A stretch of 64,000 bases of DNA from DATLLN01 sp963720885 (GTDB taxonomy: Bacteria; Actinomycetota; Thermoleophilia; Gaiellales; JAICJC01): NCBI GenBank assembly GCA_963720885.1, contig CAVRGW010000002.1:558001-622000 (forward strand). The letters run 5' to 3'. The position numbers and the translations under genes were made by a program. This document shows, piece by piece, positions 1-10,463 of the stretch. The notes under the pieces were generated by a model. The model saw only the letters and a list, made by a program, of their open reading frames with translations. It did no database searches and had not been told where the DNA came from. Every line of letters begins with the position of its first letter. Within the stretch, counting starts at the first letter, position 1.

Positions 1-2
1 TG

Positions 3-368
3 CCCCGCTCGCTGATGGTGCCGCCGGGGATCCCCGACTTCATGAGCCGCGAGCGGTTCGTCGACGGCGGTCACGTTGAGCTGCAGGGTCGCGCGTGGTC
101 TGGCTGGGGGCGCATCGAGTCGGTAGAGGTGTCGGCCGACGGCGGCCATTCGTGGGAGCCGGCGCGGCTCGGCGAGCCGCTCGGACCGAACGCGTGGGCC
201 GGGTGGTCGTACGAGTGGAGCCCGGACGGCCCCGGCATCTACGAGCTGTGCAGCGCCGCCACCGACGAGACCGGCCGGCGACAGCCGCTCGAGCCCGTGT
301 GGAACACCGGCGGCTACTGCAACAACGCCGTGCAGCGCGTGGCGGTCACGGTCAGAGCCGGGTCGTGA
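3..368 (+). CDS. Sulfite oxidase-family molybdenum enzyme, C-terminal fragment
   Basis: The reading frame is already open at the left edge, so only the last ~122 residues are present. They match the Mo-co oxidoreductase dimerisation domain (immunoglobulin-like fold) that closes sulfite oxidase/SoxC-like proteins: an SLMVPPGIPDF opening, IESVEVSADGGHSWEPA, a tryptophan-rich WAGWSYEWSP stretch, and the terminal GGYCNNAVQRVAVTV. The family transfers electrons from a molybdopterin centre while oxidising sulfite or related substrates; the Moco-binding domain would lie outside the window. The stop overlaps the next gene's GTG start (GTGA), so the two are probably co-translated. The substrate cannot be told from this part. 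Confidence 0.85.
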   Translation, partial: PRSLMVPPGIPDFMSRERFVDGGHVELQGRAWSGWGRIESVEVSADGGHSWEPARLGEPLGPNAWAGWSYEWSPDGPGIYELCSAATDETGRRQPLEPVWNTGGYCNNAVQRVAVTVRAGS

Positions 369-1180
369 TCGTTCAGGGATCCGAGGCTCGGCTGCACTGC
401 GTGCAGCACGGCGAGGGGCCGGACATCGTCTGGGTGTCGGGTGGCGGCGGCCTGGCGACGGATTGGCATCCGTACCAGATCCCCTTCTTCGAGGGGGACT
501 TCCGCAACACCACGTTCGACAACCGCGGCATCGGCGCGACCGAGTGCGACATCCCGCTGCCGTGGCCGCTGGAGTCGTTCGCAAGGGACGCGGCCGAGGT
601 GATCGAGGCGATCTGCGACCCGCCGGTGGCGATCGTCGGGCTCTCGCTGGGCGGCGCCATCGTCCAGCAGGTCGCGATCGACTATCCCGATCTGCTGCGC
701 TGCTGCATCACCATGGGCACCGGCGCGCTGAGCACCGGCTGGGGCTGGGACTACCAGAAGGCCGAGATCGACTGGCGCAAGGAGGGCAACCACCTCGACG
801 GGATGATGGCGGTCGTCCACAACGCGGCGATGATGTACCCGGCGAAGGTGCTGGGCGACCGCGAGCTGTGGCCGAAGCTGCGCGCCGACCTCGAGTCCTG
901 GCTCTCCACCGACGACAACGAGAAGTCGCTGATCCCGCAGTGGGAGGCGTGCCTGCTCTACGACCAGACGGCGAGCCTGCCCGGCTGCAAGGTGCCGATG
1001 CACGTGATCGCCTTCAGCGAGGACGTGCAGGCCCCGCCGCAGGACGGGCTCGAGGTGGCGGAGCTGGCGGGCAACGGCGAGTTCCACGAGTTCGAGGGCA
1101 TGGGCCATTGCTCGATCTACGGGCACACGCAGGATGTGCTGAACCCCTTCATCCGGAAGCTGGTCGAGCGCTACCTGTGA
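365..1180 (+). CDS. Alpha/beta hydrolase
   Basis: A 271-residue single-domain alpha/beta hydrolase. The GTG start is chosen because it overlaps the upstream stop and places the first strand (ARLHCVQHGEGPDIVWVSG) at the N-terminus. The nucleophile elbow GLSLGG gives Ser94, the oxyanion region is GGGG around residues 26-29, and the catalytic His is H248 in GMGHCSIYGH. FDNRGIG at about 51-57 is the usual motif after strand 4. The family covers esterases, lactonases and haloperoxidase-like enzymes; nothing here fixes the substrate. Coupling to a sulfite-oxidase-like gene is the only context clue. Confidence 0.85.
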   Translation: MIVQGSEARLHCVQHGEGPDIVWVSGGGGLATDWHPYQIPFFEGDFRNTTFDNRGIGATECDIPLPWPLESFARDAAEVIEAICDPPVAIVGLSLGGAIVQQVAIDYPDLLRCCITMGTGALSTGWGWDYQKAEIDWRKEGNHLDGMMAVVHNAAMMYPAKVLGDRELWPKLRADLESWLSTDDNEKSLIPQWEACLLYDQTASLPGCKVPMHVIAFSEDVQAPPQDGLEVAELAGNGEFHEFEGMGHCSIYGHTQDVLNPFIRKLVERYL

Positions 1181-1193
1181 GGCGGCCGGCTGT

Positions 1194-1399
1194 CGGGGTC
1201 AGACCCGATCCGCCCCCTCCCGTCCGCTTCCGCACGAAACCGGCACGCCTCGTGACGGACTCGTGACGCGGGGTCAGAGCGGTGCCAGAGCGGGGTCAGA
1301 GCGGGGTCAGACCCGGGCGGGAAAACGCGCGCGGAAGCGCCACGACATGTCGCGGAAGACACGCCGAAGGCGTGCCAGCAGACGATCTGGGTCTGACCC
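1194..1399. repeat. Cluster of GGGTCAGACCC-type palindromes between convergent genes
   Basis: This ~220-base gap between convergent genes has no credible gene. It holds CGGGGTCAGACCCG at 1195-1208, then GCGGGGTCAGAGC-like units at about 1268-1280 and 1290-1302, a full GGGGTCAGACCCG at 1303-1315, and an inverted copy GGGTCTGACCC at 1389-1399. The full copies can fold as 5-bp stems with a three-base loop. The same palindrome recurs at gene ends at 35.98, 37.82 and 62.47 kb. It may act as a terminator for both flanking genes. Confidence 0.7.
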
Positions 1400-1404
1400 T
1401 CCAG

Positions 1405-1896
1405 CTAGGAGTTGTGCAGAGTGTCGATCACGGAGCCGACGTGGAAGCCGGGCAGCCGCGGGCCCTCGAGCTCGATCGCGTCGCCGGACGGCCCGTGGAT
1501 CAGCTCGAGCACACGGACGTTGACGCGCTGGTGCACCTTGGCCTCGAGGTCGCTGCGGTCGAGCGCGAAGACCAGGTTCGTCGGGTGCCGGCCGTGCTCG
1601 CGCTCGGTGTCGAACCCGTAGACCTTGGAGTCGGACACGGCGACCATCGTGCGCTCTGGCACGTCTGCGGCCCCGTCCACCGCCTTCATCCCCGCCATCG
1701 CGCCGAAGCCGGTGCCGACCGCGCTTGCCATGCTGCCGCCGACCGCCCCGCCGATGCTGTCACCGATCAACCCGCCGGCGAACGCGCCGCCGAAGTGGCC
1801 GCGCGGCAGGAAGATCCCGGCCGCGGTGACGGTGTCCTGGACGCCGGCCTGGTCGAGCGCTTCCTGCACCCGCTTGACCATCTCGTGCTCGTTCAC
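1405..1896 (-). CDS. Hypothetical protein with central glycine-rich hydrophobic segment
   Basis: 163 residues, unrecognised. Residues ~25-75 form a glycine/alanine-rich hydrophobic stretch (GGAFAGGLIGDSIGG followed by AVGGSMASAVGTGFGAMAG), resembling glycine-zipper segments that insert in or lie on membranes. The C-terminal half is soluble-looking, with alternating charged strands (VSDSKVYGFDTE, VRVLELIHGPSGD). The GTG start overlaps the stop of the upstream membrane protein (GTGA), making this the last gene of the long minus-strand series. No catalytic motif is visible. Confidence 0.65.
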   Translation of the reverse strand: MNEHEMVKRVQEALDQAGVQDTVTAAGIFLPRGHFGGAFAGGLIGDSIGGAVGGSMASAVGTGFGAMAGMKAVDGAADVPERTMVAVSDSKVYGFDTEREHGRHPTNLVFALDRSDLEAKVHQRVNVRVLELIHGPSGDAIELEGPRLPGFHVGSVIDTLHNS

Positions 1897-2993
1897 GGAA
1901 CGGAGTATTCCATCCGGTCGTGCTCGTGCGCCAGCGCCGAACGCACGATCACCAGGAGCACCAGGTTCACCACCAGTCCCAGCGCCGCCGCGAACTGCGA
2001 ATGGGCGAACGCAAACACCTCGGTCAGGAAGATCGAGACCAGCAGCCCGTACTCCAGCATCAGATAGCCGCTGACCATCCTGCCTCGCAGCAGCCGCTCG
2101 ATGCCGACCAGCGTGAGGATGATGGCGACCACCGCGGACGCCCCCAGCGCCACCTGCACGAAGTGGCGATCGGCCTCGGTGTAGGGCAGGCTGTGAATGC
2201 CGGACGACGCCTTGACCCGGTGGGACTCGAGGTGCGGCTCGGTGACGGCGAGCAGCGCCGCGACGCCGATGGCGGAGAAGGCGACGCGCACCGCGAACAC
2301 CAGGATGATCGCGGTCCGGAACCCCGGCAGTTCGACCAGCGAGCGCAGGCGCCGCTGAACCGCGCCGACCGCCCGGGTCAGCGGCCCGACATGCGGCGTC
2401 ACACCCGCGCGCGGGTCCTCCAGCATGCGCTGCAGCCAGGGCACCAGGGGGTCGGCCGGGTCGGTACGAGCGAGCATCCGCTGCGCCCGCTCGCGGCGCT
2501 CGGTGCTCATCCGCAGCATCGGCACCTCCTTGACCATCTCGATGGTGTTCAGCAGGTACTCGCGGTGCGTGAACTCGCGCGTACGCTCGATCTGCCGAAT
2601 GACCAGGAAGAAGACGACAAAGAAGCAGTAGATGATCGTCGCCGCCGGCTTGAAGAAGTAGTTGTTGTCCGACGTGACGAACTTGCCGACCTCGTCGATG
2701 AACAGACCGAGGCCGATGCCGCCGAGCACGGCGGCGACGCGGCGCGCCGAGGGGACGACGAACGCCAGCAGGAAGCCGATCGAGACCAGCATCAGCAGGC
2801 CGCCCCACAGCAGGTGGGCGATGTGCAGCCCGTGGCCGCCCACCTGCGGGTAGTTGGTCAGGTACAGCTCGGTGCGCACGATCAGCACGGTGGCGATCGC
2901 GCAGAACAGCACCGTCTCCAGTAGCTGCGTGACGTCGGCACGGCGCGGAGGCAGTCGCCGCGACGGATACACCGGCACGGACACCGCGCTCAC
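1893..2993 (-). CDS. Multi-pass integral membrane protein, function unknown
   Basis: 366 residues with about eight hydrophobic helices: four in the first ~140 residues (VLFCAIATVLIVRTELYL; LLWGGLLMLVSIGFLLAFV; VAAVLGGIGLGLFIDEVG; IIYCFFVVFFLVI), a charged cytoplasmic-looking loop (EMVKEVPMLRMSTERRERA), then four more, including FRTAIILVFAVRVAFSAIGV. Acidic motifs sit next to the third helix (FIDEVGKFVTSDNNYFF). No family is recognised. The GTG start overlaps the stop of the upstream glycosyltransferase, and the stop overlaps the next start, so it is translationally coupled on both sides. Confidence 0.75.
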   Translation of the reverse strand: MSAVSVPVYPSRRLPPRRADVTQLLETVLFCAIATVLIVRTELYLTNYPQVGGHGLHIAHLLWGGLLMLVSIGFLLAFVVPSARRVAAVLGGIGLGLFIDEVGKFVTSDNNYFFKPAATIIYCFFVVFFLVIRQIERTREFTHREYLLNTIEMVKEVPMLRMSTERRERAQRMLARTDPADPLVPWLQRMLEDPRAGVTPHVGPLTRAVGAVQRRLRSLVELPGFRTAIILVFAVRVAFSAIGVAALLAVTEPHLESHRVKASSGIHSLPYTEADRHFVQVALGASAVVAIILTLVGIERLLRGRMVSGYLMLEYGLLVSIFLTEVFAFAHSQFAAALGLVVNLVLLVIVRSALAHEHDRMEYSVP

Positions 2994-4241
2994 CCCGGCA
3001 TGCTCGCAGCGAGGATCCGCCGCGCGACGCTCGACCAGCTCCACCGCTCGACGCAGGCCCGGCGGGCCGCCTCGCGCAGCTCGGCCCGACGGTCGTCCGA
3101 GAGCGACAGCACGTCGCGGATCCGCTCCGCCAGCTCGGCGCTGTCCCCGCTCGTGAACCCCGCCAACTGCCCCATGCCGTCCGGGTAGTCCTGCTCCAGC
3201 CCGGCCGCCACCTCTGCCAGCCCGGAGTGCCGGGCCACGATCGGCGGGCAGCCCGCCGCCGCGGACTCGGCGGCCACCATCCCGAACGCCTCGGGGAAGA
3301 TCGACGGCACGACCGAGACGTCGGCGAACGCCAGCAGGTGCACCAGATGCCGGTGTTCGAACGGACCGGTGAAGAGCACACGCATGCCCTCCGCGTGCTG
3401 CTCGAACTCGCGGCCGGTCGGGCCCGAAACCGACGATCACCGCGCGGGCGTCGACCTCGCGGAGCGCGTCGAGCAGCACCTGCACACCCTTGTTCTCGAT
3501 CAGCTTGCCGAAATAGACAACGGTCGGCTGGTCGCCGGCCAGAAACGCCTCCAAGCGCTCCGCGTTGCCCTCGTCGGGAAGCCGTTCGTTCCGGTTGCCG
3601 GGGTTCGGCGGATCACGCCGCGCCTCCTCCAGCAGCCCGGCCAGCGCCTGCTCGCGCCGCTGCGGCACCCACAGCTCGACATCGACGCCGGGCGGCACCG
3701 CATGCACGTTGTCCACCGGGCCGACGACCTCGATGAGCGCCGAGCGGATGTGCTCCGAGCCGACGATCACGGCGCGCGCCCCGGCCAGCGTTTCGCCGCC
3801 CCACGCCGACAGGTCGTCGTTGCCGCGCATCGAGTACTCGAGCTCGGAGCCGTGGACGATCACCGTGTAGGGCATCCCCGCCGCCGCCGCGACCGGCCCA
3901 CCCATCACCACGTGGTCGGCGGACACCAGGTCGAACGGCCCTTGCCCCCTGATCGCCGCGGCGTTCGCGGCCGCCCAATCGTCGAGCTCCGCGCGGCTCA
4001 GGTTCTGTACCAGCTCGACCCGGTAGCCCTCGTAGTCGTCGATCACGAACACCGGCAGCAGCCCGCCGACGTCCGGACGCACGGTCGCCGCCCCGCCGAG
4101 GTCGAAGCGCTCGGGATGCGGATCCTGCGAGAACACGGTGACGTCGTGCCCCGCCGCCGACCACTGCCGCGTCAGCTCGCGGGCGAACACGTTCGAGCCG
4201 GTGCCGGCCAGCAGGTAGCCGTGCCAGACCGCGAGCCTCAC
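2990..4241 (-). CDS. Group 4 glycosyltransferase, interrupted by a frameshift
   Basis: A GT4-type (GT-B fold) glycosyltransferase split between two frames. The first frame gives the N-terminal acceptor domain (GTGSNVFARELTRQW, VIVHGSELEYSM) and the start of the donor domain (VVYFGKLIENKG, AVIVGFGPDR). The second resumes with EFEQHAEGMRVLFTGPF and carries the donor-site E-x7-E motif in FPEAFGMVAAES. The shift lies near 3425 in the GC string between GPDR and EFEQ; one base too many explains it. It is either a sequencing indel or a recent inactivation. Start GTG overlaps the deacetylase stop. The family builds cell-surface glycans or glycolipids. Confidence 0.8.
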
Positions 4242-4987
4242 GGCACCTCGAACCCGGTCGCCTCGATCATCTCAGGCACGGTGACGAACTCCATCCCCTG
4301 CTGCTGCTTCCACTGCGTGAGGATCAGGTCGGTCGCCTCGACCGAGTGGCTGCGGTCCCAGCCCATGGCCTCATTGCAGCCGTCGTGCAGCAGGATCACG
4401 TCGCCGCCCTTGATCTGCTTCTCGGCCTTGCGCATGATCTTCTCGGTCGTCACCCGCTTGCTCCAGTCCCACAGCGTGACCGACCAGACGACCGGTACGT
4501 AGCCCTCCTCGCGGAGCACGCGCAGCGTTCCCGGCCGGCGCCGGCCGTACGGCGGACGCATCAGCCGCCTGCCCTGCACCGTGGCCATCTCGACGCCGGC
4601 GTCCTCGATCGCCTCGGTGGTCGTCCGCAGCTCGCGGCGGATCGTCTCGTCGGTGTGCAGCGGCATCGAGACGTGGTGGAAGGTGTGGTTGCCGATCGCA
4701 TGCCCGGCGGCGGCAACCTCGCGCAGCAGCGCGGGCTGCTGCCGGGCGTATTCGCCGATCGTGAAGAAGGTCGCCTTCACGTCGTGCTTCGCAAGCACCT
4801 CCAGCAGTGCCGGCGTCCACGCCGTGTTCGGGCCGTCGTCGTACGTCAGGGCCATCAGGGTGCCCTGCCCGGGCGTGCCGATGAACGTCCGCCCGAACGC
4901 CTGCGGCTTCGGGGCCTGGCCGTTGTAATACGCCCAGAGCGCGGCCGCACCCCCGGCGGCCCCGGCTGCCAGCTGCCATCGCTTCAC
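4238..4987 (-). CDS. Polysaccharide deacetylase (NodB homology domain), membrane-anchored
   Basis: 249 residues. A short N-terminal hydrophobic segment (residues ~5-21, LAAGAAGGAAALWAYY) could be a signal anchor. The NodB domain has its motifs in order: TYDDGP (Asp50, Asp51) with the catalytic base and metal Asp; HTFHH, giving the two metal histidines; RPPYGRR; the DWSK region; and LLHDG with the last catalytic His. The family removes N- or O-acetyl groups from extracytoplasmic polysaccharide or peptidoglycan. The GTG start overlaps the upstream stop; the stop overlaps the start of the next glycosyltransferase. Context suggests modification of a glycan made by neighbouring genes. Confidence 0.9.
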   Translation of the reverse strand: MKRWQLAAGAAGGAAALWAYYNGQAPKPQAFGRTFIGTPGQGTLMALTYDDGPNTAWTPALLEVLAKHDVKATFFTIGEYARQQPALLREVAAAGHAIGNHTFHHVSMPLHTDETIRRELRTTTEAIEDAGVEMATVQGRRLMRPPYGRRRPGTLRVLREEGYVPVVWSVTLWDWSKRVTTEKIMRKAEKQIKGGDVILLHDGCNEAMGWDRSHSVEATDLILTQWKQQQGMEFVTVPEMIEATGFEVP

Positions 4988-5685
4988 TGCGTGCTCCCTT
5001 CCTCCAGCGGATGAAGGTCGGGCGTACCCCCCGACCAGACCTCGTCCGGCGCGGGCGCCGGGTACGTACTCGTCGCGGCGCGGTCGTCGGCACCCGGGCG
5101 CCGCATGTGCCGGTACCAGCGGTGGTACAGCGGCGCGACCAGCACCGCGAGCCCGATCAGCACGGCGAACCCGGCCAGCATCCACAGCTGGCGGTAGAGG
5201 ACGTCGGCGCTGCCGGCCGACCAGGCGCCGAGCGCGCTGAGGGCGATGCACAGCGCGACGCCCGAGTAGTAGTCGATGGGGAACGGGCCGATCCACGGCT
5301 TCTCGAACCACCAGACGGAGCCCTTGCGGAATCGCTGCACCGTGTACGCCGGGTTGAGCACGAACCACAGGTAGTCCCAGACCACGGCCAGGGCGAAGTA
5401 GGTGCCGATGGTGACCAGCTCGCCGGCCAGCGACCAGTCGACGCCCGACACGAACGGCAGGTGCAGCACCAGCAGCGGGATCACGAACGCGAACACGTGG
5501 TAGCCGGTCAGCGGCCGGCCGCTCATGGCCAGGCCGTAGACGGCGCCCACCGACCCGCGCTTGTAGTACCAGGTGGGCAGGCGCTCGGCCCAGCCGTAGG
5601 CGCCCTCGATCTCGATCTCGATCCCGGCGAGCCCGAGCCCCCACGCGAACAGGAGCAGAGTCCGGCCGATCTCCAGGTCGCTCAC
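4984..5685 (-). CDS. Multi-pass membrane protein, unrecognised
   Basis: 233 residues, with about six predicted membrane helices (residues ~7-24, 60-80, 86-108, 142-160, 172-195) and a hydrophilic, proline-rich tail. Tryptophan/tyrosine-rich loops (WYYKRGSVGAVYG, VWDYLWFVLNP, WWFEKPWIGPFPIDYYSG) look conserved, and glutamates lie inside the first helix (GIEIEIEGAYGW). I do not recognise the family. It is coupled by GTGA overlaps to an MJ1255-like glycosyltransferase before it and a deacetylase after it, which hints at a role in making or exporting an envelope glycolipid. Confidence 0.7.
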   Translation of the reverse strand: MSDLEIGRTLLLFAWGLGLAGIEIEIEGAYGWAERLPTWYYKRGSVGAVYGLAMSGRPLTGYHVFAFVIPLLVLHLPFVSGVDWSLAGELVTIGTYFALAVVWDYLWFVLNPAYTVQRFRKGSVWWFEKPWIGPFPIDYYSGVALCIALSALGAWSAGSADVLYRQLWMLAGFAVLIGLAVLVAPLYHRWYRHMRRPGADDRAATSTYPAPAPDEVWSGGTPDLHPLEEGSTQ

Positions 5686-6752
5686 ACGACCGCCTTCGGC
5701 GCCAGCTCGGCGATCGTGCGGTCGACCAGCCCGAGCGCGACCTCGTTGCCGTCCTGCTCGTAGCCGGACAGTGCCTCGACGTGCAGCGGCTCACGTGCCA
5801 GGAAGCGTTCCAGCGCGGCCTCGTCCAACGCCGTCTCGACGGTGCCGTACCCCAGCCGCTCCAGGTAGCGGCCGTTCATCTCCTGCTCGAACTGGCCGGC
5901 CAGCGGCAGCGCCAGCATCGGCTTGCGCAGGTAGACCGCCTCGCTCATCAGCGAGAACCCGGCCGACCCGACCACGCCGCGGCACGTGCGCAGGTCGTCG
6001 ACGAACGCCTCGTTGGCGAACGGCCGGAACAGCAGGTTGCCCTCGCGCTGATCGGCGACCAGGTCGTCGCGCCCGCCGTACAGGTGCGCCTTCACCCCGC
6101 TCGCATGGATCGCGTCGATCGACGCCTGGCTGATCCGGCCGTAGACCAGCAGGTGATCGCCGTTCTCGGGCGCCGCGGCCAGGATCTCGGGCCGCAGCAG
6201 CGACGGCATCAGCGTCGTCCGGCGCTTGCGCAGCGATGGCCAGAAGAATGTCGTGACCAGGTAGTGCTGCGCGTGCGGCAGCTTCATCCTCACGAACGAG
6301 CGGGCGGCGAGATAGTCCCTGTGCAGCCCGCGCAACAGCTGTGCATCGTGCACGCAGCGGTCGACCATCTGGATGTTTCCAACACTGATTACGGGAATGC
6401 GGTGCATCCGCGCGAACAGGTAAGCGAAGCCCTCGAAGTCGGTGATCACCAGATCGGGCGCGTACTGCCTTGCGATCTCCGCGCCGTGATGCCAGTCGCC
6501 GGGAACCCCGTGGGCGCCGCCGCGCACGTTCTTGACCAGCGTCTTCCAGGTGTCGACGCGGCCCTGTTCGAGCGCGAAGCTGAGCCCCCAGATCTCGTCC
6601 ACGTCGGGGAGGTACTGGCTCAGGTACGGGAATGCGCGGCCAGAGGCAGCGGCCTTGACCTCATGACCGGCACTGAGCAGATGCCGGATGACGACCCGGG
6701 ACCGGGTGGCATGCCCCAGGCCCTCGCCGTTGACGCCGTACAGGATGCGCAT
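5682..6752 (-). CDS. Glycosyltransferase of the MJ1255/GT28-like family
   Basis: 356 residues. The N-terminus MRILYGVNGEGLGHATRS is the glycine-rich acceptor-domain signature of GT-B enzymes related to MurG/GT28. DLVITDFEGFAY follows, and the C-terminal domain has the nucleotide-sugar loop GSAGFSLMSEAVYLRKPML and FEQEMNGRYLERLGYG. An in-frame GTG 24 bases upstream overlaps the fdhD stop and is an alternative start; the ATG is preferred because the family begins at the MRIL strand. The gene follows fdhD directly and is the switch point from formate dehydrogenase genes to glycan genes in the operon. Confidence 0.85.
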   Translation of the reverse strand: MRILYGVNGEGLGHATRSRVVIRHLLSAGHEVKAAASGRAFPYLSQYLPDVDEIWGLSFALEQGRVDTWKTLVKNVRGGAHGVPGDWHHGAEIARQYAPDLVITDFEGFAYLFARMHRIPVISVGNIQMVDRCVHDAQLLRGLHRDYLAARSFVRMKLPHAQHYLVTTFFWPSLRKRRTTLMPSLLRPEILAAAPENGDHLLVYGRISQASIDAIHASGVKAHLYGGRDDLVADQREGNLLFRPFANEAFVDDLRTCRGVVGSAGFSLMSEAVYLRKPMLALPLAGQFEQEMNGRYLERLGYGTVETALDEAALERFLAREPLHVEALSGYEQDGNEVALGLVDRTIAELAPKAVV

Positions 6753-6772
6753 GACGGGAGAGCGATCATCGT

Positions 6773-7666
6773 TCACTCCCCGCTGATGCGCAAATCCGGA
6801 GCGATCCCCTCCACCCGGTCGGGCCGGGTGTAGACGTTGAAGCGGGTTCCGCGGAGGAAGCCGATCAGGGTGATGCCGAACGAACGCGCCGCATCGACGG
6901 CCAGGCTGGAGGGGGCCGACACCGCGCAGACCACCGGGATGCCGGCGGTCGCCGCCTTCTGAACGATCTCGAAGCTCGTCCTGCCGGACACCATCATCAC
7001 CCGGTCGGACAGTGGCAGCCGGCCGGCCAGCAGCTCCGAGCCGACCAGCTTGTCGACGGCGTTGTGGCGGCCGACGTCCTCCCGCACCTCCACCAGCTCG
7101 CCGGACGGCTCGAACAACGCCGCCGCGTGCAACCCGCCGGTGCGCTCGAACACGCGCTGGGCTGCGCGCAGCACATCCGGCATTCCGACGATCGCCTCGG
7201 GCGTCAGGGTCAGGCCGTCGGCAACCGGCGCGCAGCGCACCTCGATCGCCTCGAGCGATGCCTTGCCGCAGATGCCGCAGCTGGACGTCGCGTAGAAGTT
7301 GCGCTCGGGGAGGACGTCCAGCGGGCGCGTGACCGCGACGCTGACCACGTTGTAGTGCTGCTCCTCGCGGGGCACCGCGCAATAGCGCACGGTCGCGACA
7401 TCGCCGCCGCCCGAGATGATGCCCTCGGTGTGCAGGAAGCCGACAGCCAGCTCGAAGTCGTTGCCCGGCGTGCGCATCGTGACCGCGACGTTGCGCTGCT
7501 CCATCCCGGGGCCCTCGACCCGGATCTCCATCGGCTCCTCGGTGGCGACCCGGTCGCCGTGGCGCCGGCGCTTGCCGTCCTCGACGGTGACCACGGTGAC
7601 CCGCGACGTGCTCTGCGGCCGCTTGGGCGCCGGCTCGCCGGTCAGGTGGTCGAAGGCCTCGGACAC
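6773..7666 (-). CDS. fdhD: Formate dehydrogenase accessory sulfurtransferase FdhD
   Basis: 297 residues. FdhD receives sulfur from a cysteine desulfurase and transfers it to the bis-MGD cofactor before insertion into formate dehydrogenase. The motif SSCGICG gives the paired cysteines C130 and C133 on the mobile loop. MRTPGNDFELAVGFLHTEGI, REDVGRHNAVDKL and MMVSGRTSFEI are the family's conserved blocks. GTG start, two bases after the stop of the iron-sulfur subunit gene. Its presence supports the downstream assignment of the catalytic subunit as a true formate dehydrogenase. Confidence 0.97.
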   Translation of the reverse strand: MSEAFDHLTGEPAPKRPQSTSRVTVVTVEDGKRRRHGDRVATEEPMEIRVEGPGMEQRNVAVTMRTPGNDFELAVGFLHTEGIISGGGDVATVRYCAVPREEQHYNVVSVAVTRPLDVLPERNFYATSSCGICGKASLEAIEVRCAPVADGLTLTPEAIVGMPDVLRAAQRVFERTGGLHAAALFEPSGELVEVREDVGRHNAVDKLVGSELLAGRLPLSDRVMMVSGRTSFEIVQKAATAGIPVVCAVSAPSSLAVDAARSFGITLIGFLRGTRFNVYTRPDRVEGIAPDLRISGE

Positions 7667-7668
7667 GG

Positions 7669-8600
7669 CTACTCCTCGGCGCGGTTCTGCACGTACTGGT
7701 AGCCGAATCGGCCCTTTACGCACAGGTTGCCGTGCGTGACGCTGTGATCCAGCGGCGACGTGACCTTGACGATCTCGTTGTCCTGCACGTGCAGCTCGAG
7801 GCTGCAGCCGACGCCGCAGTACGAGCAGATGGTCTCGGTGACGGTCTGGGCGGCCTCGTCCCACGAGCCGTCCTCACGCATGTCGTACTCGCTCTTGAAC
7901 ATGAGCGCCCCGGTCGGGCACACCGCGATGCAGTTCCCGCAGTAGACGCAGGCCGACTCGGGGAGCGGTGTCGCGAACTCGGTCGCGATCCGCGCGTCGA
8001 ACCCGCGGCCGGCGACGGCGATCGCGAACGTGTTCTGCCAGTCCGAGCCGCAGCCCTCGACGCACTTGTAGCAGAGGATGCACTTCGAGTAGTCGCGGAC
8101 GTAGTTGTCATTGTCGATCTTGACCGGCTGAGCGACGGTGGCCGCGGTCTGGCCGTCGCCGGCGTGGTGATGCCCGGCCTGCGCGTGGTCGCGCTCGCCG
8201 GCAGCGGCGGGCGGCGCCGGCGGCCCGTAGCGCTCGGGGCGCGCGTCGTAGTCCTGCGACCAGCGCTCGGCGTTCGGGGTGGTCGACAGGTCGACGCTCG
8301 ACCCGAGGAACTCGAGCACCATCTTGCGGCTGTGGCGGACGCGCTCGGAGTCGGTCTTGACCACCATGCCGTCCTCGGCCTTGCGCGCGCACGACGGCAC
8401 GAGCACGCGCGAGCCCTCGACCTCGACCACGCACACCCGGCACGCGTTGACGGGCGTCAGCGTGTCGCCGTAGCACAGGGTCGGGATCTCGTCGCCCCGC
8501 TCACGGCAGGCGTCGAGGATCGTCGAGCCCTCCGGGACGCGCACCTTCTCGCCGTCGATCTCGAGCTCGACAGTGCGGCGGATGGTGACGGGGACGACGC

Positions 8601-8604
<4 letters not shown>
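7669..8604 (-). CDS. Formate dehydrogenase iron-sulfur subunit (FdhA N-terminal domains as a separate protein)
   Basis: 311 residues with all the cluster domains normally at the N-terminus of NAD-dependent FdhA/NuoG. A 2Fe-2S ferredoxin domain uses C44, C55, C58 and C72. Two 4Fe-4S clusters use C175/178/181/185 and C219/222/225/229. A Molybdop_Fe4S4 motif has C260, C263, C267 and C295 (CSYCGVGC, then GNLCVKGRFGYQYVQNR). The chain stops exactly where a one-piece FdhA would continue into the catalytic domain, which here is a different gene. A histidine-rich linker (HAQAGHHHAGD) separates the ferredoxin and 4Fe-4S parts. ATG start overlaps the upstream nuoEF stop. It should relay electrons from the Mo site to the NuoF-like subunit. 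Confidence 0.9.
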
Positions 8605-10454
<1,850 letters not shown>

Positions 10455-10463
10455 GAGGCGAGA

